A stretch of 5,256 nucleotides of DNA, taken from the NCBI GenBank assembly GCA_030615435.1, contig JAUWZH010000193.1:1-5256 (forward strand), written 5' to 3'. Of this stretch, positions 1-5,256 are shown in pieces (positions within the stretch are counted from its first letter, which is position 1; the number at the start of each line of letters is the position of its first letter). The stretch is from Candidatus Brocadiaceae bacterium (GTDB taxonomy: Bacteria > Planctomycetota > Brocadiia > SM23-32). The notes beneath the pieces were generated by a model, which was not told where the DNA came from, did no database searches, and worked only from the letters and a program-made list of their open reading frames with translations. The position numbers and the translations under genes were made by a program.

Positions 1-1857
1 ACTGCAGCTTTCAAGGAGCAGACGGAGGGAATCAACGCGGCTGGATTTACGTACACGCAGGTCCAGCGCCGCGTCGAGCGCCTTATGACGGAGTTGGGCG
101 ACGGACTGGCACCAGCAGTGATGAGGATCATCGACAGAGGCGAACCGCTGCTGAAGATGCTAGAGGGATTGGCAAAGTGGTTTGCGACGACAAGCAAGAC
201 GACGCAAGCATTGATGATCGCGACTGGTGCGCTCGTGGCTGCGCTGGGGCCGTTCCTGCTCCTGCTTCCGAGTCTCAGTGCGGGCATAGGTATCTTCGTG
301 CCCGCGATGGGCCGGATGATCGCGTATCTGACAACCACCACCATCAAGGTCAATCTCAGCACGCTCTCCCTCGCTCGGTTCGGGGTGGCACTCAAGGGGG
401 CGAGGACGGCCGGCGCATCGCTCTTCGCTTCGCTTCGGGGCGGCGCCGTGGGGATTGGCGTCATCACGGTCGGCGTCACCATGCTGGCCCAGGCATTTGC
501 CGAGGCACAGCGCAAGGGAGAAGAGTTCTCGCAGAGCCTGATCGAGCTCTATGAGCGAGCAGAAGCGGTAGGTATCGCACTCCCGAAGATGGAGCAGCCC
601 GGGTTGTGGGATCGGATGATGGCCGCGCAGGGCCATATCACCAAGAACATGGATCGGATCAATGTCGCCCGGGCAAAGGAGACCCGCAGAATCGAGGAGG
701 CGGAAGAAGCTCTCAAAGGACAAGAAGAGCAGCAACGCAAGGTGGCTGAGGCCGAGGCCGAAGCGGCAGAGGCGGCCAAAAAAGCAACGGAGGAACGCAA
801 GGAACAGTACGCCGAGGCGGCCCAATCCATCCTCTCGAGCTGGCAATCCCTGATCGAGGGTATGCGTGAGGGACAGCGTCTCACCACCTCGGAGTATGTC
901 CAGCAGCTGCGGCAAATGCTGGCGCTGCTCGACACGATGCACGAGGCCCGACGGCGTGCCGGCGAGGCCCCGCTTTTCACTGAGGAGCGACTCGCTATCC
1001 TGCGGCGCATGCGGTCGGAACAACTCCAGCTGATCGAGGAGCAAACCACCGCCGAGAAACAACTCGCTGATGCACGAAAGCAATGGGCGGCCGAAGAGTT
1101 GGCAGAGCGCCGGCGTCTCTACGCCTACGAGCGCGGCATGATCGATCTGACTTTCCAGCACAAGAGGGACCTGCAAGACCTGATGAATGCCGAGGACAAA
1201 GAAGCGCGCGCCGCCATCGCGCGCGAGGAACTCGAGGCGCTACGGCAGCAGCGTGCCGGCGAGAGGGGCGTCGGTGAGAAGGGCGCCGCGGTTGCCTGGA
1301 CCGGAGCGCTCGCTGCGAAAGCTGCGGAGGAGGAGAAAGTCGACGCGCAGAGCCGGCTCGAATCGCTCCGCCGGGAGCGAGAGCTGGTCAAGGAGCTGGC
1401 GGCCGACCAGCAGATGTCGGCAGAGGAGGCCCGGGCGGCGCTCGAGGAAATCTTCGAGGAGATGAAGGCCGCTCAAACCGAACTGGGGGACGAAGAAAAG
1501 AAGGTCTATGAAGCGCGCCGGACCGAGCACCAGACGGCGCTCGCTGAAATCGAGGAATACTATGCCACGCTGCGCGACGAGGTGTCGGAGACGACGGACA
1601 TCATGGGCGATCGGTTCGGGGAAGCTCTGAAGACTTTGGAGACTGGTTTGCTGGGAGTGATCTCCCGGGTGACCTTGCCTACGGAGGCGGGGCCCGCCGC
1701 GGCCGGGGCAGTAGGGGCAGCCGCAGATGGAGCTGGCGGGCGCGGGGTCAACATCTACATCGAGGGCCGGCAAGTCGAGGTCGAGCCGAATGTCCAGGCC
1801 ATGCTGGATCTCGCCGCCCAGGCGCTCGAACGGGAACACGTCCATGGGCGGGGTTAG
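1..1857 (+). CDS. Phage tail tape measure protein, C-terminal part (5' end outside the window)
   Basis: The frame is open from the first base, so the true start lies upstream; 618 residues are visible. The tape measure protein fills the tail tube during assembly, sets its length and is often involved in DNA passage into the cell. Seen: an early stretch (about residues 29-100) with a Leu-Gly-Asp-Gly-Leu-Ala-Pro-Ala motif, then a hydrophobic run with Ala-Ala-Leu-Gly-Pro. This is the classic end of the conserved tape measure core (TP901/lambda-type family). A second hydrophobic, Gly-rich segment lies at about 146-166. Residues 210-530 are Glu/Ala/Arg/Gln-rich and predicted coiled coil, broken near residues 420-435 by a Gly-rich patch. 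A Gly/Ala linker (about 563-581) leads to a short segment beginning Val-Asn-Ile-Tyr-Ile-Glu-Gly, a kind of ending common in tape measure proteins. It stops at TAG 1855-1857, 15 bases before the next gene. The first ATG (85) is internal to the conserved region and is not the start. The family call is confident; subfamily and total length are unknown. Confidence 0.9.
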   Translation, partial: TAAFKEQTEGINAAGFTYTQVQRRVERLMTELGDGLAPAVMRIIDRGEPLLKMLEGLAKWFATTSKTTQALMIATGALVAALGPFLLLLPSLSAGIGIFVPAMGRMIAYLTTTTIKVNLSTLSLARFGVALKGARTAGASLFASLRGGAVGIGVITVGVTMLAQAFAEAQRKGEEFSQSLIELYERAEAVGIALPKMEQPGLWDRMMAAQGHITKNMDRINVARAKETRRIEEAEEALKGQEEQQRKVAEAEAEAAEAAKKATEERKEQYAEAAQSILSSWQSLIEGMREGQRLTTSEYVQQLRQMLALLDTMHEARRRAGEAPLFTEERLAILRRMRSEQLQLIEEQTTAEKQLADARKQWAAEELAERRRLYAYERGMIDLTFQHKRDLQDLMNAEDKEARAAIAREELEALRQQRAGERGVGEKGAAVAWTGALAAKAAEEEKVDAQSRLESLRRERELVKELAADQQMSAEEARAALEEIFEEMKAAQTELGDEEKKVYEARRTEHQTALAEIEEYYATLRDEVSETTDIMGDRFGEALKTLETGLLGVISRVTLPTEAGPAAAGAVGAAADGAGGRGVNIYIEGRQVEVEPNVQAMLDLAAQALEREHVHGRG

Positions 1858-1860
1858 GCG

Positions 1861-1864
1861 GGAG
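1861..1864 (+). promoter_or_regulatory. Ribosome binding site of the 123-aa tail protein
   Basis: GGAG lies 8 bases upstream of the ATG at 1873, in the short gap after the tape measure stop. It supports this start and independent re-initiation there rather than a fusion with the upstream protein. Confidence 0.6.
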
Positions 1865-1872
1865 ATCGCACG

Positions 1873-2244
1873 ATGCCAGGCGCCTCCTATCTATCCGAAC
1901 TTGATCTGAGCGACAAAACATTCCTCGACGCGGATCCGGCCTTCTACGACAATGGGCCTCCGGAGCGTCGCGCCTCGGACCACCAGACTCAGGACGGCAC
2001 AGTGCGGCAGGACTTTGGTTATGAGACGAGCGACCGGAGACTGCGGCTGCGGACGGACTGGATGGTGACGGCGACGCTGGCAGCATTCGTGACGAAGTTC
2101 GCGGTGGTCGGCAAGGTATGGCGCTGGCATGACGATCTGGGCGCTGACTACAACGTGTTCTTCCGGCGCCTGGCGCCCCGGCGGATCCCGGGCAATAACG
2201 CCTATGTGGTCGAAATGACCCTGGATGTGGTGTCTACTCCCTAG
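1873..2244 (+). CDS. Small phage tail protein after the tape measure gene (possible gpM/distal-tail-like beta-barrel)
   Basis: A 123-aa protein with no signal peptide or membrane segment. The N-terminal 45 residues are polar and Asp-rich. The rest has the rhythm of a beta-barrel: a strand with Arg-Leu-Arg-Leu-Arg, a helix-like part (about 59-74), then Val-Trp-Arg-Trp followed by Asp-Asp-Leu-Gly-Ala-Asp-Tyr-Asn-Val-Phe-Phe and a closing strand Tyr-Val-Val-Glu-Met-Thr-Leu-Asp-Val-Val. The pattern strand, 'D..G..Y.V', then 'Y.V.M.L.V' resembles small tail-tip barrels such as lambda gpM or the N-terminal domain of distal tail proteins. Its place directly after the tape measure gene is where tail-tip genes sit. 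This is inference from pattern and position; I do not recognise a specific family. The start is fixed by ATG 1873 with GGAG 8 bases upstream. It ends at TAG 2242-2244. It could equally be an uncharacterised tail accessory protein. Confidence 0.7.
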   Translation: MPGASYLSELDLSDKTFLDADPAFYDNGPPERRASDHQTQDGTVRQDFGYETSDRRLRLRTDWMVTATLAAFVTKFAVVGKVWRWHDDLGADYNVFFRRLAPRRIPGNNAYVVEMTLDVVSTP

Positions 2245-2311
2245 CCCAGGGCTCTGCCCTCGTCTCCGGGGCCCACAGGGGGCACCAATAGGCTTCTGAA
2301 AGGTTGAGCCG
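2245..2311 (+). other. Only sizeable intergenic gap, with a small hairpin (2248-2260)
   Basis: The 67 bases between the 123-aa and 239-aa genes hold a perfect 5-bp stem, AGGGC-TCT-GCCCT, at 2248-2260, followed by GC-rich sequence with a second weak GCCC/GGGC pairing. There is no T-run, so this is not a convincing intrinsic terminator; it may be an mRNA processing or stability element or chance. Near the end, GAAAGG (2298-2303) is a plausible Shine-Dalgarno sequence, 8 bases before ATG 2312. No promoter boxes were recognised. Confidence 0.35.
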
Positions 2312-3031
2312 ATGGCGAAGGTGATCGAGCGGTACGAGAGCGATGGCGAGACCCTGGCGCAGGAGACTTACGATGAGGGCACGGTCCTCGATGGGGCCAC
2401 CACCACGCCGCGCAGGGCCTGGTGGAAGAACGCCAGCACGGGCGCGGAGGTCTTCGAATCCTGCAAGTTCGCCATCGAGCAGGTGGGCGCCAATGATGGC
2501 GATGACTTCGTGCAGATAGCGCCGGACAGCCCCCTCGCTCCGCCCGGTGCGTGCACGGCCACGAAGGCCGCGGGCATCGCCCTGGAGATCGGCTACTACG
2601 AGTGGGCGATCACCTTTGTGACGGCCAATGGCGAAACCATCGCCGGCGCCCGATCAGATGAGACCACGACCTCGGGCAACCAGAAGGTCAACCTCACCGC
2701 CATCCCGACCGGGCCGGCCGGAACGACGGCACGCAAGATCTACCGCACGGTCGTCGGCGGCGCCGGCGATCTCAAGCTGGTGGGGACCATCCCCGATAAC
2801 GTCACGACGAGCTTCCTCGATGACGTGCCCGATGGCTCCCTGGGCGCGGTCGTGCCGAGCCTCAATACCTCGGGCAGCGCGGGCACCTGGCAGACCGGCG
2901 ACATCAACATCGGGAATGTGGCGGTCGGTGAATTCAATGCCTGCTGGATGCGCTTCAACGTGCCGGGCGGGACCTCCCAGGTCGGCAACCCACGGCGAGC
3001 CGATGTGACCTTCATAGAGACCGGAGCCTAA
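2312..3031 (+). CDS. Phage virion/tail-associated beta-sandwich protein with inserted fibronectin-like domain
   Basis: A 239-aa protein, probably structural and on the virion surface. Residues 1-78 (with Arg-Arg-Ala-Trp-Trp-Lys-Asn, then Phe-Val-Gln-Ile-Ala-Pro-Asp) and residues 190-239 (Gly-Asp-Ile-Asn-Ile-Gly-Asn-Val-Ala-Val-Gly-Glu, Trp-Met-Arg-Phe-Asn-Val-Pro, Gly-Asn-Pro-Arg-Arg-Ala-Asp) read as the two halves of one beta-sandwich, as in phage proteins with a 'KN...W.R..VP.G...GNPR.A' pattern. Between them, about 79-186, sits a self-contained fibronectin-like domain: Gly-Tyr-Tyr-Glu-Trp-Ala-Ile-Thr-Phe-Val-Thr, Asn-Gly-Glu-Thr, Pro-Thr-Gly-Pro-Ala-Gly-Thr-Thr-Ala-Arg-Lys-Ile-Tyr-Arg-Thr, and a final Phe-Leu-Asp-Asp-Val. 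That domain recurs in phage and bacterial surface proteins. There is no signal peptide or transmembrane segment, as expected for a virion protein. Start ATG 2312 follows GAAAGG. Stop TAA 3029-3031 overlaps the next ATG by one base. A role in binding the host surface is inferred, not shown. Confidence 0.75.
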   Translation: MAKVIERYESDGETLAQETYDEGTVLDGATTTPRRAWWKNASTGAEVFESCKFAIEQVGANDGDDFVQIAPDSPLAPPGACTATKAAGIALEIGYYEWAITFVTANGETIAGARSDETTTSGNQKVNLTAIPTGPAGTTARKIYRTVVGGAGDLKLVGTIPDNVTTSFLDDVPDGSLGAVVPSLNTSGSAGTWQTGDINIGNVAVGEFNACWMRFNVPGGTSQVGNPRRADVTFIETGA

Positions 3032-3270
3032 TGCTGATCGAGGATTCCCAGCGAATCGAAGTCGACGTCGAACCGCTCATTCAAGACTCCCAGGCTCTCC
3101 AGGTGGCGGTCTATAACACACGCGTGAGCGATGCCCAGAGATTGCAGGTCGCCGTGCTGCCTGCGGTCCGAAGCTCGCAGCGGATACTGGCCGCCGTGCG
3201 AAACCAGGCCTATGAGGCGGCGGCCGCGGAGCGGCTCATCGCTCCGGATGCGGATATCACATTTGAGTAG
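3031..3270 (+). CDS. 79-aa tandem-repeat phage protein (D-S-Q-R-L-x-V-x-V repeats)
   Basis: Nearly the whole protein is a repeat of 14-15 residues: units begin near residues 3, 17, 32 and 46, with the conserved Gln at 7, 21, 36 and 50, and a degenerate fifth unit around 60-70. The consensus is about (I/V)-x-(D/S)-(S/A)-Q-(R/A)-(L/I)-x-V-x-V followed by 4-5 variable residues including Tyr-Asn-Thr or Leu-Pro-Ala. Similar short 'SSQ.LQ.AVYN' repeats occur in phage structural proteins as I remember them, but I cannot name a family or function. Alternating hydrophobic residues suggest beta-strand stacking or a coiled, fibre-like rod, perhaps trimeric; this is inference. ATG 3031 overlaps the previous stop as TAATG, with GGAG (3023-3026) 4 bases upstream, so translation is coupled to the 239-aa gene and the two products may act together. 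It ends at TAG 3268-3270. Confidence 0.75.
   Translation: MLIEDSQRIEVDVEPLIQDSQALQVAVYNTRVSDAQRLQVAVLPAVRSSQRILAAVRNQAYEAAAAERLIAPDADITFE
3046..3207 (+). repeat. Coding tandem repeat, 42-45 base period, about four units
   Basis: Within the 79-aa gene, the codons for Ser/Ala-Gln recur at 42, 45 and 42 base steps (Gln codons at 3049, 3091, 3136 and 3178). The first three units share CCCAG at that point, and units two and three share CAGGT six bases later. DNA similarity is partial, so the array looks old and diverged, kept at protein level rather than freshly duplicated. Confidence 0.65.
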
Positions 3271-3280
3271 GAAGGAAAGG
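3271..3280 (+). promoter_or_regulatory. Strong ribosome binding site of the 181-aa gene
   Basis: The purine-rich GAAGGAAAGG directly follows the TAG stop of the 79-aa gene and ends 5 bases before ATG 3286. It is the strongest Shine-Dalgarno match in the window and argues for high, independent initiation at 3286. Confidence 0.7.
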
Positions 3281-3285
3281 CAGCC

Positions 3286-3831
3286 ATGACGGCAGGAACA
3301 GCGGCAAGGCAGGAAGGCGCCAGATGGTGCTGCGTGACCACGGTCCGGAAGTTCGAGGGCGACGTCGATGCCTACATTGAGCGATACGGGCCGGAAGAGG
3401 GACTGCGTCGGTTCTATGCCGAGAACGAGCCGGTCGAGGAGATCCGCCGGGAGGGCAATATGCTCGTCCGGGTCGGCATCGAGGCGATCTGGAAGCTCGT
3501 GACGGGCGCGGCGGCCACCGAGTTTGACAACACGAATGCCCGCCTGGGCGTCGGCGATGACAACACGGCCGCCCAAGAGACCGATTCCGACCTGATCGGG
3601 ACGACGGCGTGGAAGGGGATGGAGGGGGGTTATCCCATCGTGAGCCCGCTCGCCGATAAGAAGGTCACCTTCCGCTCCATCTTCGGACCCGCCGAGGGCA
3701 ACTTCGCGTGGGAGGAGTGGGCGGTCGACAACGGCGCCGTGGCCCACAAGTTGATGAATCGGAAGGTGGAATCGCTCGGGACGAAGTCCGCAGGCAGCTG
3801 GCAGCTGACTGTCGAGATCTCGCTGTCATAG
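3286..3831 (+). CDS. Conserved phage structural-cluster protein, 181 aa (function unknown)
   Basis: From residue 56 on, the protein matches a family I recognise from tail-fibre and late-gene regions of many phages, usually annotated only as hypothetical: Glu-Gly-Asn-Met-Leu-Val, Gly-Ile-Glu-Ala-Ile-Trp, Phe-Asp-Asn-Thr-Asn-Ala-Arg-Leu-Gly-Val-Gly-Asp (80-91), Gly-Tyr-Pro (115-117), Val-Thr-Phe-Arg-Ser-Ile-Phe-Gly (127-134), Asn-Phe-Ala-Trp-Glu-Glu-Trp (139-145), Leu-Met-Asn-Arg-Lys-Val-Glu-Ser-Leu-Gly-Thr-Lys (156-167), and a last strand ending Ile-Ser-Leu-Ser. The usual C-terminus of the family is intact, so the stop at 3829-3831 is real. Residues 1-55 are a charged N-terminal extension with Trp-Cys-Cys at 14-16 and a likely helix (about 26-45). 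There is no signal peptide or membrane segment. The predicted mostly-beta fold and neighbours suggest a virion or fibre-associated protein. It is followed by tandem TAG TAG stops and, 12 bases on, the next gene. Confidence 0.8.
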   Translation: MTAGTAARQEGARWCCVTTVRKFEGDVDAYIERYGPEEGLRRFYAENEPVEEIRREGNMLVRVGIEAIWKLVTGAAATEFDNTNARLGVGDDNTAAQETDSDLIGTTAWKGMEGGYPIVSPLADKKVTFRSIFGPAEGNFAWEEWAVDNGAVAHKLMNRKVESLGTKSAGSWQLTVEISLS

Positions 3832-3832
3832 T

Positions 3833-3838
3833 AGGGGG
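3833..3838 (+). promoter_or_regulatory. Ribosome binding site that fixes a GTG start at 3844
   Basis: AGGGGG lies 5 bases before GTG 3844. An in-frame TAG at 3832-3834 bars any earlier start and there is no other start codon between, so this site decides the beginning of the last gene. Confidence 0.6.
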
Positions 3839-3843
3839 CCTTC

Positions 3844-5256
3844 GTGGCGACTGAAACCCTTATCCGGCCGGCCGCGGCCGGCATAGACGCGTGGCTCGAC
3901 CAGGCGAACCCGGCGGTCAATCACGGCAGCGACGACTTCATGGGTTGCTGGCGCGACCTTCAGGACGTCGAGATTCGCCATGCCTTGATCGAGTGGGACC
4001 TCTCCGGCCTGAGCATCTCCGAGGGATCGAAAGTCCTCTTCGCGAAGATGATGCTCCACGCGAACGGGGCAGCGACCGGGACCCTGAATGAAGTTATCGG
4101 CGCGCACCGGATCACCGCGGATTGGATCGAGGCCGAGGCCACTTGGAACAATCGGAAGACCGGGACTCCCTGGGGGACCGCGGGCGGCGATTGCGACGTC
4201 GGGGCGCAGGACACTCAGCTAATCAACACCGGCCAACGGGACACGGCCGACTACTGGTTCAGCTACGTCCTCCTCCAGCAGGTGAAGGACTGGCTCGACG
4301 CGGTCGATCCGAACTATGGCCTGCTCCTGAAATGGGCGAATGAGACTGCGGCCGATTCCTTCCGCGGCTTCCGAACATCCGACGATGCGACCGCGAGTCA
4401 GCGGCCTTTCCTCTGGGTCGAGAACGACGAAAGTCCGGTCAACCTCGTCCCGACTGCCGCGGGCGTCTATAACGAATGGGCCTTGGGGACCGAGGGCCTT
4501 CCCCGATTCGAGACAGTCTGCTTGCCGCCCAATCTCACCGGGGAACCTCTGGACACATTCGCTCGGTCGCTGAACTCCGGGGGGGCGGGCCGCCAGAGCT
4601 TCCAGACCCCAGGGAACCTCCCCGCCGGCGTCGTTATTAGCTCGGTCAAGGTCTGCGCGCGAGTGCGGAACTTTACCGGCTTGAATTCCTCGGTTGGCGA
4701 CTTTGGCGTTCGGGTCAACGGGACGGATTACTACCATGCGACTCCCTACACCGTCTACGGCGCTTGGACTGACTTCGAGCGGGAATGGACGACGAATCCC
4801 GACACCGGCCAACCTTGGACTCGCACCGAAGTCAACGCGCTCGAACCGATAATCAAGCGGACCGCCGGCGTGGTCACGACTCGGATGTGTCGCTGCTATG
4901 TGCGGGTCACCTTCACGGTAGTCGCGGGGGAGAAGGAAGGTTCCGACAGCGGGACCGGGTCCGACACTGCATCGGTAGACAGGCAAGCCACAGATGCCGG
5001 CGCCGGCGTCGATGCATCCGCGCTGGCAGCCAGCGACACAGTCACGGATAGCGGGACGGCGGTCGAGGCGTCCGGAGTCGTCCACAACATCCTCGCCGGC
5101 AGCGATGCCGGCGCTGCAGTTGATGCCAAGGTCGAATACCCGCCGGTCGAGCATCTCCGGCTCGAGTCCGGAGCGGGCGTGGATCTCGCTGATCTCTGGC
5201 AGGCAATCCTGCGGACCGACAGCGGGAGTGGCGTGGACACAGCTGCGGTCCTCATA
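3844..5256 (+). CDS. DNRLRE-domain phage fibre/adhesion-type protein with C-terminal DSG repeats (3' end outside the window)
   Basis: The frame is open from GTG 3844 to the right edge: 471 residues without a stop. Three parts are visible. Residues 5-195 resemble the DNRLRE/CBM96-type beta-sandwich: start Leu-Ile-Arg-Pro-Ala-Ala-Ala-Gly-Ile-Asp-Ala-Trp-Leu-Asp, Ile-Glu-Trp-Asp-Leu-Ser, the hallmark Asp-Trp-Ile-Glu-Ala-Glu-Ala-Thr-Trp-Asn-Asn (93-103), Gly-Thr-Pro-Trp (107-110) and Gly-Leu-Leu-Leu-Lys (159-163). Residues 205-359 form a second sandwich with Leu-Pro-Ala-Gly-Val-Val-Ile-Ser-Ser-Val-Lys-Val, Glu-Trp-Thr-Thr-Asn-Pro-Asp-Thr-Gly-Gln-Pro-Trp (314-325) and Val-Asn-Ala-Leu-Glu (330-334), a pattern common in phage fibre-type proteins. 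From 367 on, Asp-Ser-Gly repeats follow. Related domains bind polysaccharide or sit on cell surfaces, so host-surface binding is a reasonable inference. There is no signal peptide. The gene begins 12 bases after the 181-aa gene. The product name is a domain-level call; the remaining C-terminus is unseen. Confidence 0.8.
   Translation, partial: MATETLIRPAAAGIDAWLDQANPAVNHGSDDFMGCWRDLQDVEIRHALIEWDLSGLSISEGSKVLFAKMMLHANGAATGTLNEVIGAHRITADWIEAEATWNNRKTGTPWGTAGGDCDVGAQDTQLINTGQRDTADYWFSYVLLQQVKDWLDAVDPNYGLLLKWANETAADSFRGFRTSDDATASQRPFLWVENDESPVNLVPTAAGVYNEWALGTEGLPRFETVCLPPNLTGEPLDTFARSLNSGGAGRQSFQTPGNLPAGVVISSVKVCARVRNFTGLNSSVGDFGVRVNGTDYYHATPYTVYGAWTDFEREWTTNPDTGQPWTRTEVNALEPIIKRTAGVVTTRMCRCYVRVTFTVVAGEKEGSDSGTGSDTASVDRQATDAGAGVDASALAASDTVTDSGTAVEASGVVHNILAGSDAGAAVDAKVEYPPVEHLRLESGAGVDLADLWQAILRTDSGSGVDTAAVLI
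4942..5256 (+). repeat. Array of about six Asp-Ser-Gly peptide repeats, continuing past the window edge
   Basis: In the last gene, units start at residues 367, 383, 401, 420, 440 and 458, a spacing of 16-20 residues. The consensus is (S/T)-D-(S/A)-G-(T/A/S)-(G/A)-(V/S)-(D/E)-x-A-x-(V/L), then a variable 4-8 residue spacer. The first unit (4942) and the last (5212) are much alike, so the array may go on beyond 5256. Unit five departs (Leu-Glu-Ser-Gly-Ala-Gly-Val-Asp). DNA copies differ at many third positions, so selection appears to act on the peptide. A stalk, linker or beta-solenoid role is inferred. Confidence 0.75.

Noticed and set aside
160..1176. 338-aa minus-strand frame opposite the tape measure gene
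   Set aside because: It is the antisense shadow of a GC-rich coding strand. The composition (Leu, His, Arg, Gly, Cys-rich) has no domain pattern, while the plus strand has clear tape measure features.
1240..1845. 201-aa minus-strand frame
   Set aside because: Shadow of the tape measure C-terminus; no ribosome binding site context or recognisable motif.
2248..2260. Hairpin in the gap as an intrinsic terminator
   Set aside because: The stem is only 5 bp, there is no T-run after it, and the next gene belongs to the same structural cluster.
1855..2307. Tape measure and 123-aa genes as one gene read through TAG
   Set aside because: The TAG comes after a typical tape measure end, and GGAG plus ATG follow within 18 bases. 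Two separate genes explain the sequence more simply.
3028..3747. 239-aa minus-strand frame
   Set aside because: It crosses two well-supported plus-strand genes, one with a recognised family pattern and one with peptide repeats, and has no motif of its own.
3867..3882. Perfect 16-base palindrome GCCGGCCGCGGCCGGC near the start of the last gene
   Set aside because: It lies inside coding sequence for Arg-Pro-Ala-Ala-Ala-Gly and is easily produced by GC-rich Ala/Pro/Gly codons; no second copy or flanking element suggests an operator or recombination site.
4219..5154. 311-aa minus-strand frame
   Set aside because: Antisense of the DNRLRE and repeat gene. Its Asp/Gly/Arg-rich make-up mirrors the plus-strand codons, and the plus frame has domain motifs and stays open to the edge.
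1..5256. CRISPR array, insertion sequence, tRNA or attachment site
   Set aside because: No spaced direct DNA repeats of CRISPR kind, no transposase frame or terminal inverted repeats, and no cloverleaf-like sequence were seen; the repeats present are coding and diverged.

Overview
The window is a GC-rich (by eye, above 60%), fully packed segment of a tailed-phage or prophage late operon. All the genes I accept lie on the + strand. The order, the C-terminal part of a tail tape measure protein followed by small tail and adhesion-type genes, is typical of a long-tailed phage (siphovirus-like, less likely myovirus). The host cannot be named; base composition and codon use suggest a GC-rich bacterium or a phage of one. 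Nothing here (integrase, att site, tRNA, host gene) separates a prophage from a free phage.

Layout. (1) 1-1857: tape measure protein, cut by the left edge, with hydrophobic segments, a long charged coiled-coil region, a Gly/Ala linker and a short C-terminal segment. (2) 1873-2244: 123-aa small tail protein, possibly a compact beta-barrel of the lambda gpM or distal-tail N-terminal kind. (3) 2245-2311: 67-base gap, the only real intergenic space. (4) 2312-3031: 239-aa protein that reads as one beta-sandwich split by an inserted fibronectin-like domain. (5) 3031-3270: 79-aa protein made almost wholly of a 14-15-residue repeat, translationally coupled to the gene before it. (6) 3286-3831: 181-aa protein of a family I recognise from phage structural clusters. 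(7) 3844-5256: GTG-start gene running off the right edge, with a DNRLRE-type domain, a second beta-sandwich and an array of Asp-Ser-Gly repeats. It is the largest gene here after the tape measure gene, and an ATG-only gene search misses it.

How they work together. The tape measure protein sets tail length, gene 2 probably caps or continues the tail tip, and genes 4-7 look like virion-surface, fibre or decoration proteins that may bind host surface polymers. The spacing (1-base overlap, or 12-15 base gaps each holding a Shine-Dalgarno sequence) indicates one co-translated transcript. No promoter or convincing terminator was seen. The most interesting signals are two unrelated-looking tandem peptide repeats (the 79-aa protein and the C-terminal array of the last gene), the split-domain architecture of the 239-aa protein, and a run of TAG stops after which the next gene continues in the same frame.
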